Program-made: the position numbers and the translations under genes | Notes under the pieces: generated by a model | The model's input: the letters and a program-made list of their open reading frames with translations, nothing else | What the model was told of the DNA's origin: nothing | Databases searched by the model: none | Shown: in pieces, positions 1 through 5,629 of the stretch | How positions within the stretch are numbered: position 1 is the stretch's first letter | How the letters are laid out: each line of letters opens with the position of its first letter | Source: Paenibacillus sp. | Lineage (GTDB): Bacteria > Bacillota > Bacilli > Paenibacillales > NBRC-103111 | DNA length: 9,607 nucleotides | Assembly: GCA_029239545.1 (NCBI GenBank) | Contig: JARBUQ010000121.1 | Location: 1-9,607, forward strand | Direction of reading: 5' to 3'

Positions 1-390
1 TGGTTCAGCGGCTGGATTCCGGTATTCCTGGAATATAGGCGGCAGCACGGGCGGCACAAATGGCGCTACGAGGTACAGACGGTCGTTCGGCTTATTCAGG
101 AAAGGCTTCATCTTCCGCTCAAGGTGTCCGAGCTTGCGTGTGAGATTGGGTTTACAGAAAATTATTTAAGCATTTTGTTTAAGAAGGAAACCGGGGAGAC
201 CATCACGGACTATATGACGAGAATCAGGATGAAGAAGGCACGCGAGCTGCTCAAAAATCCAGAAAACAAAATATACGAGGTATCCGAGAAAGTTGGCTAT
301 AGCGATCCGAATCATTTCTCCAGAAGCTTTAAACAATTAGAGGGGATGTATCCGACCGAGTTCCGCAAGCTCACACTGGGGAAGTCTTAA
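1..390 (+). CDS. AraC-family transcriptional regulator, C-terminal part (probable YesN-type response regulator); 5' end outside window
   Basis: The frame is open from base 1 to a TAA at 388-390 and gives 129 residues, so the start lies upstream of the window. The GTG at 124 is an internal valine and is not a start. The last ~105 residues form an AraC/XylS DNA-binding domain with two helix-turn-helix units. The first is around VSELACEIGFTENYLSILFK. The second is around VSEKVGYSDPNHFSRSFKQ, followed by the typical YPTEFR end. In Firmicutes this domain arrangement beside a CUT1 sugar transporter usually belongs to a YesN-like response regulator paired with a YesM-like histidine kinase, which activates the adjacent transporter. 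That pairing is inferred, because the receiver domain is not in view. The binding-protein gene starts 125 bp downstream and is its likely target. Confidence 0.9.
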   Translation, partial: WFSGWIPVFLEYRRQHGRHKWRYEVQTVVRLIQERLHLPLKVSELACEIGFTENYLSILFKKETGETITDYMTRIRMKKARELLKNPENKIYEVSEKVGYSDPNHFSRSFKQLEGMYPTEFRKLTLGKS

Positions 391-515
391 CTGCCAAGAA
401 ACATCAAGATTTTTGCAGGATTACGCTGTGTTCATTACGGCCTGTATTTCCTAAGATTGTAAGTGATCTTGTCACACGGAAGATCGCAAACCACTAACCA
501 TAAGGGGATGGGCCA
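391..515 (+). promoter_or_regulatory. Intergenic leader of the sugar transporter operon, with inverted repeat
   Basis: This 125-bp gap separates the regulator from the binding-protein gene. It contains a perfect 6-bp inverted repeat, gatctt at 465-470 and aagatc at 480-485, separated by 9 bases. As RNA it extends to 8 pairs including one G-U (463-470 with 480-487). It lies just upstream of a strong Shine-Dalgarno (aaggggatgg, 502-511) and the ATG at 516. It could be an operator for the upstream AraC-type regulator or a hairpin in the 5' leader. I see no convincing -35/-10 pair and no clear catabolite-response element. Confidence 0.35.
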
Positions 516-1889
516 ATGAAAAAAGCATGGGTATCTGCAACGACCGGAATCATATTGGCTGTAAGTATGGTGTTGAGCGGCTGCAGCGGCGGCACGGAAT
601 CCAAGCCGGGAGCATCAAGCACAGATGGGTCGGCCAAGCCAACAGAATCAGCGAAGCCCACGGAATCCTCCAAGCCGGTAACGCTCAAGTTCTGGGGCGG
701 AGTACCCCCGGAGAGCGGTCCGCAGGAAGCGGTCGACAATTGGAACAAAGCCAATCCTAACATCAAGGTGGAGTACACCCGCTACGTCAATGATGACTCC
801 GGCAATCTGAAGCTGGAGACAGCGCTGCTGTCCAACTCCGATGCTCCCGACCTGTTCATGTCCTATGGAGATGACAAAATTACGAAGCGGGTGCAGTCCG
901 GGATGGTGGCTCCGCTGGATGAGCTCATTGCCAAAGTAGGCTTCGACGTAAACGGAATTATAGGGACCGAGAATATCCGCAAGTTTCCTGACGGCAAGTA
1001 TTACTATCTTCCAGCTAACAAGAACGTAGGAGCCGTGCTGATCAACAAGAGCGCGCTGGACGAAGCCGGTGAGAAGATTCCGACCGCCTGGACTTGGGAT
1101 GACTTCGCCGCTCTGGCGAAGAAGCTGAACAAAGGCGAACGTAAAGGCACGATGCATGACCCGGCCCTCGGGAACTTTGGCACCCAGGTGCTGACCACGG
1201 ATAAACCTGTAGACCCCTTCATTACCGCTGATGGAAGCTCCAACTTCAATTCTGCGTCCATGAAGAAAGGCCTGGAGCTGCAGAAGAGCCTGGAGGATTC
1301 GGGGGTGATGGTGAAATATTCGGAGGCTGTAGCGGGCAAGATGACGTATCAGAACGAGCTGCTGACCGGGAAAGCAGCGATGGTATCAGCAGCCATCTAT
1401 TTGATTCGCTATGTTAAGGATACGAAGAGCTTTCCGCATGAATTCCAGGTTGCCTTTGCTCCGGTTCCTCAATACAAGGCCGGGGATAACGTCAATGTAG
1501 GCGGTGGGATGGGTGATTACATGTCCATCAATAAGAATAGCGCGAATAAAGACGCAGCGATGAAATTCATTGATTGGTACATGAAGGAAGGCAACATGTC
1601 AATGGTAACCGGCGGACGCATTCCGACCAACAAGAAGGCCGATCAGGCCAAGATCGCTCAGCTGCTTATAGGCGATTCCGACAAGCTGATCGACAAGGCT
1701 TCCCTGCAAGCCGTCCTATCCGGCTCCTACACGTTCCCGACCTCCTATAACGTGCCGGTACCTGTAGAGCTGGGTACGATTTACAAGGAAGAGATGGAGA
1801 AGTATTTGTTGAATGCACAAAATATCGATAAGACATTAGACACGATGAAGTCCAGATCAGACGCCGCAATTAAGAGTGCGAAGAAATAA
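516..1889 (+). CDS. Carbohydrate ABC transporter substrate-binding lipoprotein (CUT1, extracellular solute-binding family 1)
   Basis: This 457-residue protein should capture a sugar or oligosaccharide outside the membrane and deliver it to the two permeases encoded next. The N-terminus is a lipoprotein signal: KK, a hydrophobic stretch, then the lipobox LSGC with the lipidated cysteine at residue 23. A Ser/Thr/Lys/Pro-rich linker follows (about 24-54), and then the family-1 binding-protein fold beginning VTLKFWGG. Internal motifs such as the PDLFMSYGD region and the WTWDDFAALAKKL region are typical of MsmE/UgpB-like binding proteins. The length is normal for the family. The start is set by the Shine-Dalgarno at 502-511. 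The substrate cannot be read from sequence. The regulator and permease neighbours suggest a plant-derived oligosaccharide, but that is inference. Confidence 0.93.
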   Translation: MKKAWVSATTGIILAVSMVLSGCSGGTESKPGASSTDGSAKPTESAKPTESSKPVTLKFWGGVPPESGPQEAVDNWNKANPNIKVEYTRYVNDDSGNLKLETALLSNSDAPDLFMSYGDDKITKRVQSGMVAPLDELIAKVGFDVNGIIGTENIRKFPDGKYYYLPANKNVGAVLINKSALDEAGEKIPTAWTWDDFAALAKKLNKGERKGTMHDPALGNFGTQVLTTDKPVDPFITADGSSNFNSASMKKGLELQKSLEDSGVMVKYSEAVAGKMTYQNELLTGKAAMVSAAIYLIRYVKDTKSFPHEFQVAFAPVPQYKAGDNVNVGGGMGDYMSINKNSANKDAAMKFIDWYMKEGNMSMVTGGRIPTNKKADQAKIAQLLIGDSDKLIDKASLQAVLSGSYTFPTSYNVPVPVELGTIYKEEMEKYLLNAQNIDKTLDTMKSRSDAAIKSAKK

Positions 1890-1904
1890 TTCGACGTCAA
1901 TCCG

Positions 1905-1944
1905 TCCCTCGCTTCGCCATGCAGATGGCAGCGAGGGATTTTTT
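1905..1944 (+). terminator. Intra-operon hairpin terminator/attenuator
   Basis: Arms tccctcgct (1905-1913) and agcgaggga (1930-1938) pair perfectly over 9 bp. The loop folds further into gccat/atggc (1916-1920 with 1925-1929), and T residues follow at 1939-1944. It lies 16 bp after the binding-protein stop and ~125 bp before the first permease. Partial termination here would give more binding protein than permease, a known arrangement in binding-protein-dependent operons. Full termination would require a separate promoter at about 1945-2060, which I cannot identify with confidence. Confidence 0.75.
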
Positions 1945-2068
1945 GTAATGAATCGCTCTGAATCTTTTTCTCCAAGAAATATGCAGAAACCTGCAAGCTG
2001 CATCCATTCTGCGGAGGGGAGAGGCTTGCTACAGTAGAGGATATACTGTGAAAAGGAGACCCGAGCGT

Positions 2069-2971
2069 ATGAAACAGATTTGGCACAATGCACGATTCAG
2101 AGAACAGATGGCTGGCTATTTGTTCATCCTGCCCAATTTTGCGGGTTATGTAATATTCGTGCTCATTCCCATTATTTTCAGCCTGTACCTGGTGTTCGTA
2201 GATTGGGAATATTTAAAAGGGTTCTCGGGCCTCCACTGGGTAGGACTCGACAACTTTCTGGCGCTTCCCGATGATCCCAAGTTCCTCAAGTCGTTGAAGA
2301 ATAACGCGGTATTCACACTCGTTAGCGTACCGGCTTCCATGGTTATTGGCCTACTGCTGGCTGTTGTGCTGAATAAATACGTTTATTTCCGCAACACCCT
2401 GCGTACACTCATCTTTCTGCCTTACGTGAGCAGCTTGGTGGCGGTATCCGTCATCTGGAGCATCTTGTACAATTCACGTACGGGACCCATTAACCAGCTT
2501 CTGCGCAGCTTCGGAGTAGAGAATCCGCCCGGTTGGCTGGCGAGCCCGAGCTCCGCGCTGTTCGCGATTATCATTATGTCAGTCTGGGTGACGATTGGTT
2601 ATGCGATGGTGATCTATTTGGCCGGTCTGCAGGGCATCTCTAAGGATCTGTATGAGGCTGCCGATATTGATGGAGCCTCCAAGCTGCGCCAGCTTATGCA
2701 GATTACAATCCCTATGCTCACCCCAACGACGTTCCTGATCACGATAACGCTCATCATCTGGTCCTTCCAGATTTTTGGCCCCGTCGCGGTAATGACACAA
2801 GGGGGACCGCTCGATTCGACAATGGTGTTATCGTATCATATTTATTTGCTAGCATTCCGGTTCTACAAGATGGGGTACGCGGCCGCTGTATCATGGGTGT
2901 TATTCGCTATCATATTCTTGATCACCATGATTCAATGGCAGGGACAGAAGCGCTGGCAGCAGCATTTCTAG
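2069..2971 (+). CDS. Sugar ABC transporter permease, MalF/UgpA-type (CUT1)
   Basis: The product is an integral membrane protein of 300 residues with about six transmembrane helices, the usual length for CUT1 first permeases without an N-terminal extension. Helices begin around residue 17 (YLFILPNFAGYVIFVLIPII). The cytoplasmic EAA loop that contacts the ATPase is clear: LYEAADIDGASKLRQLMQIT, with E-A-A at 196-198 and the conserved G at 202. I chose the ATG at 2069 over the GTG at 2048 because a strong Shine-Dalgarno (aaaggag, about 2052-2058) lies 10-11 bases before it, inside the longer reading. It forms the translocation channel with the next protein, and their genes are only 17 bp apart. 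Confidence 0.92.
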   Translation: MKQIWHNARFREQMAGYLFILPNFAGYVIFVLIPIIFSLYLVFVDWEYLKGFSGLHWVGLDNFLALPDDPKFLKSLKNNAVFTLVSVPASMVIGLLLAVVLNKYVYFRNTLRTLIFLPYVSSLVAVSVIWSILYNSRTGPINQLLRSFGVENPPGWLASPSSALFAIIIMSVWVTIGYAMVIYLAGLQGISKDLYEAADIDGASKLRQLMQITIPMLTPTTFLITITLIIWSFQIFGPVAVMTQGGPLDSTMVLSYHIYLLAFRFYKMGYAAAVSWVLFAIIFLITMIQWQGQKRWQQHF

Positions 2972-2988
2972 AAAGGAGGCGACGGCTC

Positions 2989-3897
2989 ATGCAAACACAG
3001 ACCGCAATGGAACAAATACGGAAGCGGATGAATTCAGGGACAAGGGCAGGCTCCCCGGTTCGTCGCCCCAATCATTTACAAATTGCCGGCAAAGTGATTC
3101 TTACAATATTGATGGCCGGTTTCGCGCTTCTTATGATTATCCCTTATTTGTGGATGATCTCTACTTCGTTCAAGGTCAACGGCGACGTATTCAAATATCC
3201 AATTGAGTGGATTCCTCAGCAGTGGCATTGGGAAAATTACAAGCAAGTGTGGTCAGGTCCTAATCCGTTCTATATCTACTACTGGAACTCGATGAAAATA
3301 ACAGGCATTACCGTTGCCGGCAACTTGTTCACCAGCGCAATGGCCGGGTTCGCTTTTGCCAAGCTGAATTTCAGAGGGCGCAATGCGTTATTCCTGCTGT
3401 ACTTGTCTACTATGATGATTCCGGGCCAGGTGCTGCTGCTGCCGCGTTTTATCCTGTTTGATTCGATGCAGCTCATTAACACCCATTGGTCCTTGATCTT
3501 GCCAGGGATGTTCACCGTGTTCGGCACTTTTCTGATGCGTCAGTTTTTCAGCACTCTGCCGCCTGAGCTGCTTGAAGCGGCACGTGTAGATGGAGCGGGC
3601 TTCTGGCGAATGTTCTGGCAAATCTGCCTTCCGCTTACGAAGCCTGCGCTAGTGACGCTGCTGATCCTCTCTTTTACATGGCATTGGAACGAGTATGAGG
3701 GCCCGCTTATTTTTCTGCGAGACAAATCCTTGTATACGATTCCGCTTGGGCTGACCAATTACGTGGAGGAATTCGGCACTAACTATGTGCTGACTATGGC
3801 GGCGTCCGTATCTGCGCTGCTTCCGCTTCTGATCGTCGTGGTCGTTTGTCAGAAATGGTTTGTTGAGGGCATAGCGAATACTGGTGTAAAAGGTTAA
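2989..3897 (+). CDS. Sugar ABC transporter permease, MalG/UgpE-type (CUT1)
   Basis: This 302-residue membrane protein is the second half of the permease heterodimer. It has about six transmembrane helices, the first at ~34-56, preceded by a basic cytoplasmic N-terminus. The EAA loop reads LPPELLEAARVDGAGFWRMF, with E-A-A at 196-198 and G at 202. The MalG-like motif MMIPGQVLLLPRF lies around 142-154. The ATG at 2989 has a near-perfect Shine-Dalgarno (aaaggaggc, 2972-2980). The longer frame from 2893 overlaps the previous gene and is not the start. No ATPase gene follows, so a shared MsmX/UgpC-type ATPase encoded elsewhere is expected to power the complex. Confidence 0.92.
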   Translation: MQTQTAMEQIRKRMNSGTRAGSPVRRPNHLQIAGKVILTILMAGFALLMIIPYLWMISTSFKVNGDVFKYPIEWIPQQWHWENYKQVWSGPNPFYIYYWNSMKITGITVAGNLFTSAMAGFAFAKLNFRGRNALFLLYLSTMMIPGQVLLLPRFILFDSMQLINTHWSLILPGMFTVFGTFLMRQFFSTLPPELLEAARVDGAGFWRMFWQICLPLTKPALVTLLILSFTWHWNEYEGPLIFLRDKSLYTIPLGLTNYVEEFGTNYVLTMAASVSALLPLLIVVVVCQKWFVEGIANTGVKG

Positions 3898-3908
3898 AAA
3901 GTTCAAAC

Positions 3909-3937
3909 AAGCCGCCTCCCCTTTCGGGAAGCGGCTT
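3909..3937 (+). terminator. Hairpin terminator after the transporter operon
   Basis: Arms aagccgc (3909-3915) and gcggctt (3931-3937) pair perfectly. After one C-A mismatch, tccc pairs with ggga (3917-3920 with 3926-3929) around a five-base loop. The T tail is short. The hairpin starts 12 bases after the second permease stop, as expected for the end of the operon. Confidence 0.65.
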
Positions 3938-4004
3938 TCGTGGCCTTGGTGGAAGCGGGTATGGTTGGGATCAGCAAAAAAATAAAATAAAAATATTAAA
4001 TTAT

Positions 4005-4033
4005 GATTCACCTCGATCAGAACGGGGTATATA
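4005..4033 (+). promoter_or_regulatory. Promoter-like module, copy 1
   Basis: gattcacctcga at 4005-4016 is followed at a fixed offset by tatata (4028-4033). Copy 2 carries almost the same 12-mer (11 of 12 identical) with tataat at exactly the same distance. The A/T-rich tract just upstream resembles an UP element. The -35-like part (ttcacc, 15-bp spacer) does not match the sigma-A consensus well, so an alternative sigma factor or an activator site is possible. Confidence 0.4.
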
Positions 4034-4049
4034 CAAAGTAAGCACCTCT

Positions 4050-4065
4050 AGTAAAAGGTTTTACT
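4050..4065. promoter_or_regulatory. Perfect 16-bp palindrome, possible operator
   Basis: agtaaaa (4050-4056) and ttttact (4059-4065) are perfect inverted repeats with a gg spacer. The site sits between the two promoter-like modules, downstream of copy 1 and just upstream of copy 2, where a dimeric repressor or activator could control both. Its cognate protein is not known. Confidence 0.35.
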
Positions 4066-4073
4066 CAGTTCCA

Positions 4074-4102
4074 GGTTCACCTCGAGCTGATTAAAATATA
4101 AT
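4074..4102 (+). promoter_or_regulatory. Promoter-like module, copy 2
   Basis: ggttcacctcga (4074-4085) is followed by tataat at 4097-4102, a perfect -10 hexamer. The shared 12-mer and identical 23-base offset with copy 1 (69 bp upstream) suggest a duplicated promoter or a repeated activator/sigma recognition element. A ribosome site follows at 4111-4118 (gaggggat). Confidence 0.45.
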
Positions 4103-4110
4103 AACTAACG

Positions 4111-4245
4111 AGAGGGGATAGTCCAATGACTTAGGTAAGCGAAACATGCTGGAAGCAGTATACACATAAGAAAAAGCCGGTGAAAACTTTTTCGTACACT
4201 GTGGGCATGTGGGAACTCATAGGAATTGAGCTATTGTCGGACTGA
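4111..4245 (+). pseudogene. Possible remnant of a small gene (weak DUF4262-like resemblance)
   Basis: A Shine-Dalgarno (gagggg, 4111-4116) and ATG (4126) are well placed, but the frame is ATG ACT TAG. After that TAG (4132-4134) the same frame stays open for 36 codons up to TGA at 4243-4245, and further stops follow quickly. The open part includes KTFSYTVGMWELIGIELLSD. This faintly resembles the FAYTVGL...PEL start of DUF4262 proteins, though the usual HPEL is not preserved. I read it as a decayed gene. A non-coding transcript is the alternative. The resemblance is short and judged by eye. Confidence 0.3.
4156..4201 (+). repeat. Two-part imperfect hairpin
   Basis: Outer arms cagtatac (4156-4163) and gtacactg (4194-4201) pair with a single A-C mismatch. 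Inner arms gaaaaag (4170-4176) and ctttttc (4187-4193) pair perfectly. The only asymmetry is a six-base bulge on the 5' side. It lies inside the remnant described above and may be a structured RNA element or chance. Confidence 0.3.
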
Positions 4246-4345
4246 CATGCTGGACATGTCTCCATGTAAGATTAGATCCATGACATGTAATGCATGTTGG
4301 ATGAAAAAGGTAGGGAAGTTCAAAAATGAATAGCAAGTGTAAGAG

Positions 4346-4382
4346 GTAGCCTTCGTTTATAATGTAAATAAACGAAGGCTAC
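4346..4382 (+). terminator. Perfect 15-bp stem-loop, possible terminator
   Basis: gtagccttcgtttat (4346-4360) and ataaacgaaggctac (4368-4382) are perfect inverted repeats around a seven-base loop. The following sequence is T-rich but interrupted, reaching ttttt only near 4396-4400. It would end a transcript started at the promoter modules upstream (about 280 nt). An isolated mobile-element end is an alternative. Confidence 0.5.
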
Positions 4383-4475
4383 TCATTTGTCTGTGTTTTT
4401 ATGACGATTACCTACATTTTACCCATTATCACAAAACTCTAGTTTGCCGAATTAATCCAAACGCGCGAACGGTGA

Positions 4476-4504
4476 TTGACGATAAAATCAAAGGAGTTTA
4501 AAAT
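4476..4504 (+). promoter_or_regulatory. Sigma-A-type promoter for the HPP-like/DUF1232 operon
   Basis: ttgacg (4476-4481) and taaaat (4499-4504) are each one base from consensus, with an ideal 17-bp spacer. Transcription would start near 4511 and leave a ~50-base leader. In that leader ctagt (4508-4512) can pair with actag (4538-4542) around a small gcc/ggc hairpin (4521-4523 with 4528-4530). The structure is weak and no known riboswitch is recognised. Confidence 0.7.
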
Positions 4505-4562
4505 AAACTAGTGCTTGTATGCCTAAAGGCTCCAGATACTAGAAAGAAGGATTCCTGCTCTG

Positions 4563-5045
4563 ATGAATATTAAGACCTTCGCGATTTGTTTATACATAAT
4601 GTTTATTTATTGGCTTTCCTTGCATTTTCCGAGTATGCACATGTTATTTTTTCCTACGCTGGGAGCATTCAGTTTTCTTTTCTTATCCCGCGCCTTGAAT
4701 ATTACCGAATTCAGCAAGATAGCGATTGGAGCGGTCCTCTCGTCGATCATTGGAACTGCGTTATTCCTCATAAGTCCGGGTATGCTCTCCTTGTTTGCCA
4801 ACATTTTAATAACGATCTGGCTGATCAATAAGTTCAAATGGAATGCTCCGCCTATTCTGGCAGTATCGCTTATTCCGTTTTTCGCTCATCCGGATCAGTT
4901 GTGGGCTATTCCAATATCGGTGTTTGGCGCTATGTCCGGTTTGCTTCTAACCCTGGTGATCGCTTGCGCGGTGGAGGATAGAGTGCGGGGCTGGTCAGTT
5001 TTCCTTCTAAGGAGAAAAGATCTGGCCAAAACAGAAGCCAAGTAA
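4563..5045 (+). CDS. Small multi-pass membrane protein, HPP-like
   Basis: This 160-residue protein is strongly hydrophobic, with about five or six predicted membrane segments (near residues 5-22, 27-43, 50-70, 72-88, 93-110 and 112-135) and a basic C-terminal tail ending in charged residues. The FFPTLGAFSFLFLS segment and the later KWNAPPILAVSLIPFFAHP segment are reminiscent of HPP-family integral membrane proteins, in which small Pro/Gly-containing motifs begin helices. I am not certain of the family. The ATG at 4563 follows an acceptable Shine-Dalgarno (agaagga, 4544-4550) at a somewhat long spacing. It is followed after 27 bp by the DUF1232 gene, so the two are probably co-transcribed from the promoter at 4476. 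No substrate is proposed. Confidence 0.75.
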   Translation: MNIKTFAICLYIMFIYWLSLHFPSMHMLFFPTLGAFSFLFLSRALNITEFSKIAIGAVLSSIIGTALFLISPGMLSLFANILITIWLINKFKWNAPPILAVSLIPFFAHPDQLWAIPISVFGAMSGLLLTLVIACAVEDRVRGWSVFLLRRKDLAKTEAK

Positions 5046-5072
5046 GCAGTGAAGAAAGGAGACTAGGACTAT

Positions 5073-5498
5073 ATGGAAAATTCCAAGTATGAGAAGCATT
5101 TTTCGGAAGACGGGTTCTGGAGCAAGCTTAAGAAATACGCGAAGGATGCTGGGATGAAGGTCGTTTATAGCGGCTTATTATTGTTCTACGCGTTGGAAAG
5201 TCCGAAGACACCTCTGAAAGCCAAGGTTCAAATTTATGGGGCGCTCGGGTATTTAATTCTTCCTGTTGATCTGGTTCCTGATTTTCTGCCGGTTGTTGGT
5301 TATGTAGACGATTTGGGTGCGTTAGGACTGGCGATTGGAGCTGCGGCTTTAAGTATAGATCATGAAGTGAAGCAGAAGGCCAAAGACAAGATGATCGATT
5401 TCTTCGGACAAGCCGCTGCCGATCACCAGGAAATTCTGGAGGTTGATGCACAGCTTGTGGATGACCAAGAAGCGAGCGAATCCGGCGATCCCAAGTAG
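5073..5498 (+). CDS. DUF1232 (YkvA-like) membrane protein
   Basis: The 141-residue protein contains a clear DUF1232 core at about residues 45-90: KTPLKAKVQIYGALGYLILP, then PVDLVPDFLPVVGYVDDLGA. The D-x-x-P-D-x-[LI]-P and GYVDD/LGAL pattern is the family signature. Family members are small membrane-associated proteins of unknown biochemical function, often near envelope or stress genes. The acidic C-terminal tail (about 125-141) is family-variable. The start ATG at 5073 follows aaaggaga at 5055-5062. It is co-directional with the membrane protein gene 27 bp upstream, so a shared envelope role is plausible but unproven. Confidence 0.88.
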   Translation: MENSKYEKHFSEDGFWSKLKKYAKDAGMKVVYSGLLLFYALESPKTPLKAKVQIYGALGYLILPVDLVPDFLPVVGYVDDLGALGLAIGAAALSIDHEVKQKAKDKMIDFFGQAAADHQEILEVDAQLVDDQEASESGDPK

Positions 5499-5629
5499 GA
5501 CTGTTTCAAACTTACAAATGTGTCTAATCAATTAGATAAGTGCTTCCATGCATCTTTTGCCATCTGCCTCCCCTATGCAATACATGATTCATCGCCATCC
5601 ACGATGTCCGAGAAGCAGGTGAGACAAGA

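Larger units (their letters stand above)
3938..4475 (+). other. Long intergenic region without an intact gene
   Basis: No convincing intact coding frame exists on either strand here. Contents in order are: an A/T-rich tract (about 3975-4003), two promoter-like modules (4005-4033 and 4074-4102), a palindrome between them (4050-4065), a ribosome site and ATG followed almost at once by TAG (4111-4134), a coding-like remnant to 4245, a run of CATG-containing short repeats (4145-4296), a perfect 15-bp stem (4346-4382), and a T-rich stretch. The region most resembles a decayed small gene that kept its promoter, or a structured RNA locus. Confidence 0.6.

Noticed and set aside
2893..2988. N-terminal extension of the second permease from 2893
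   Set aside because: It overlaps the first permease, and a near-perfect Shine-Dalgarno lies inside it, just before the ATG at 2989.
516..3897. Missing ATPase as evidence of a broken transporter
   Set aside because: CUT1 sugar transporters in Bacillus-like bacteria commonly lack a dedicated ATPase and share an MsmX-type one, so this is normal.
4156..4201. Group II intron domain V-like hairpin
   Set aside because: The hairpin has a GAAA-containing loop and a CGTAC side reminiscent of domain V, but the conserved 5' stem and catalytic triad position do not match, the bulge is on the wrong side, and no intron-encoded reverse transcriptase is nearby.
3938..4475. CRISPR array or insertion sequence in the gene-poor region
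   Set aside because: There are no regular direct repeats with spacers, no transposase remnants I can recognise, and no target-site duplication or terminal inverted repeats bounding an element.
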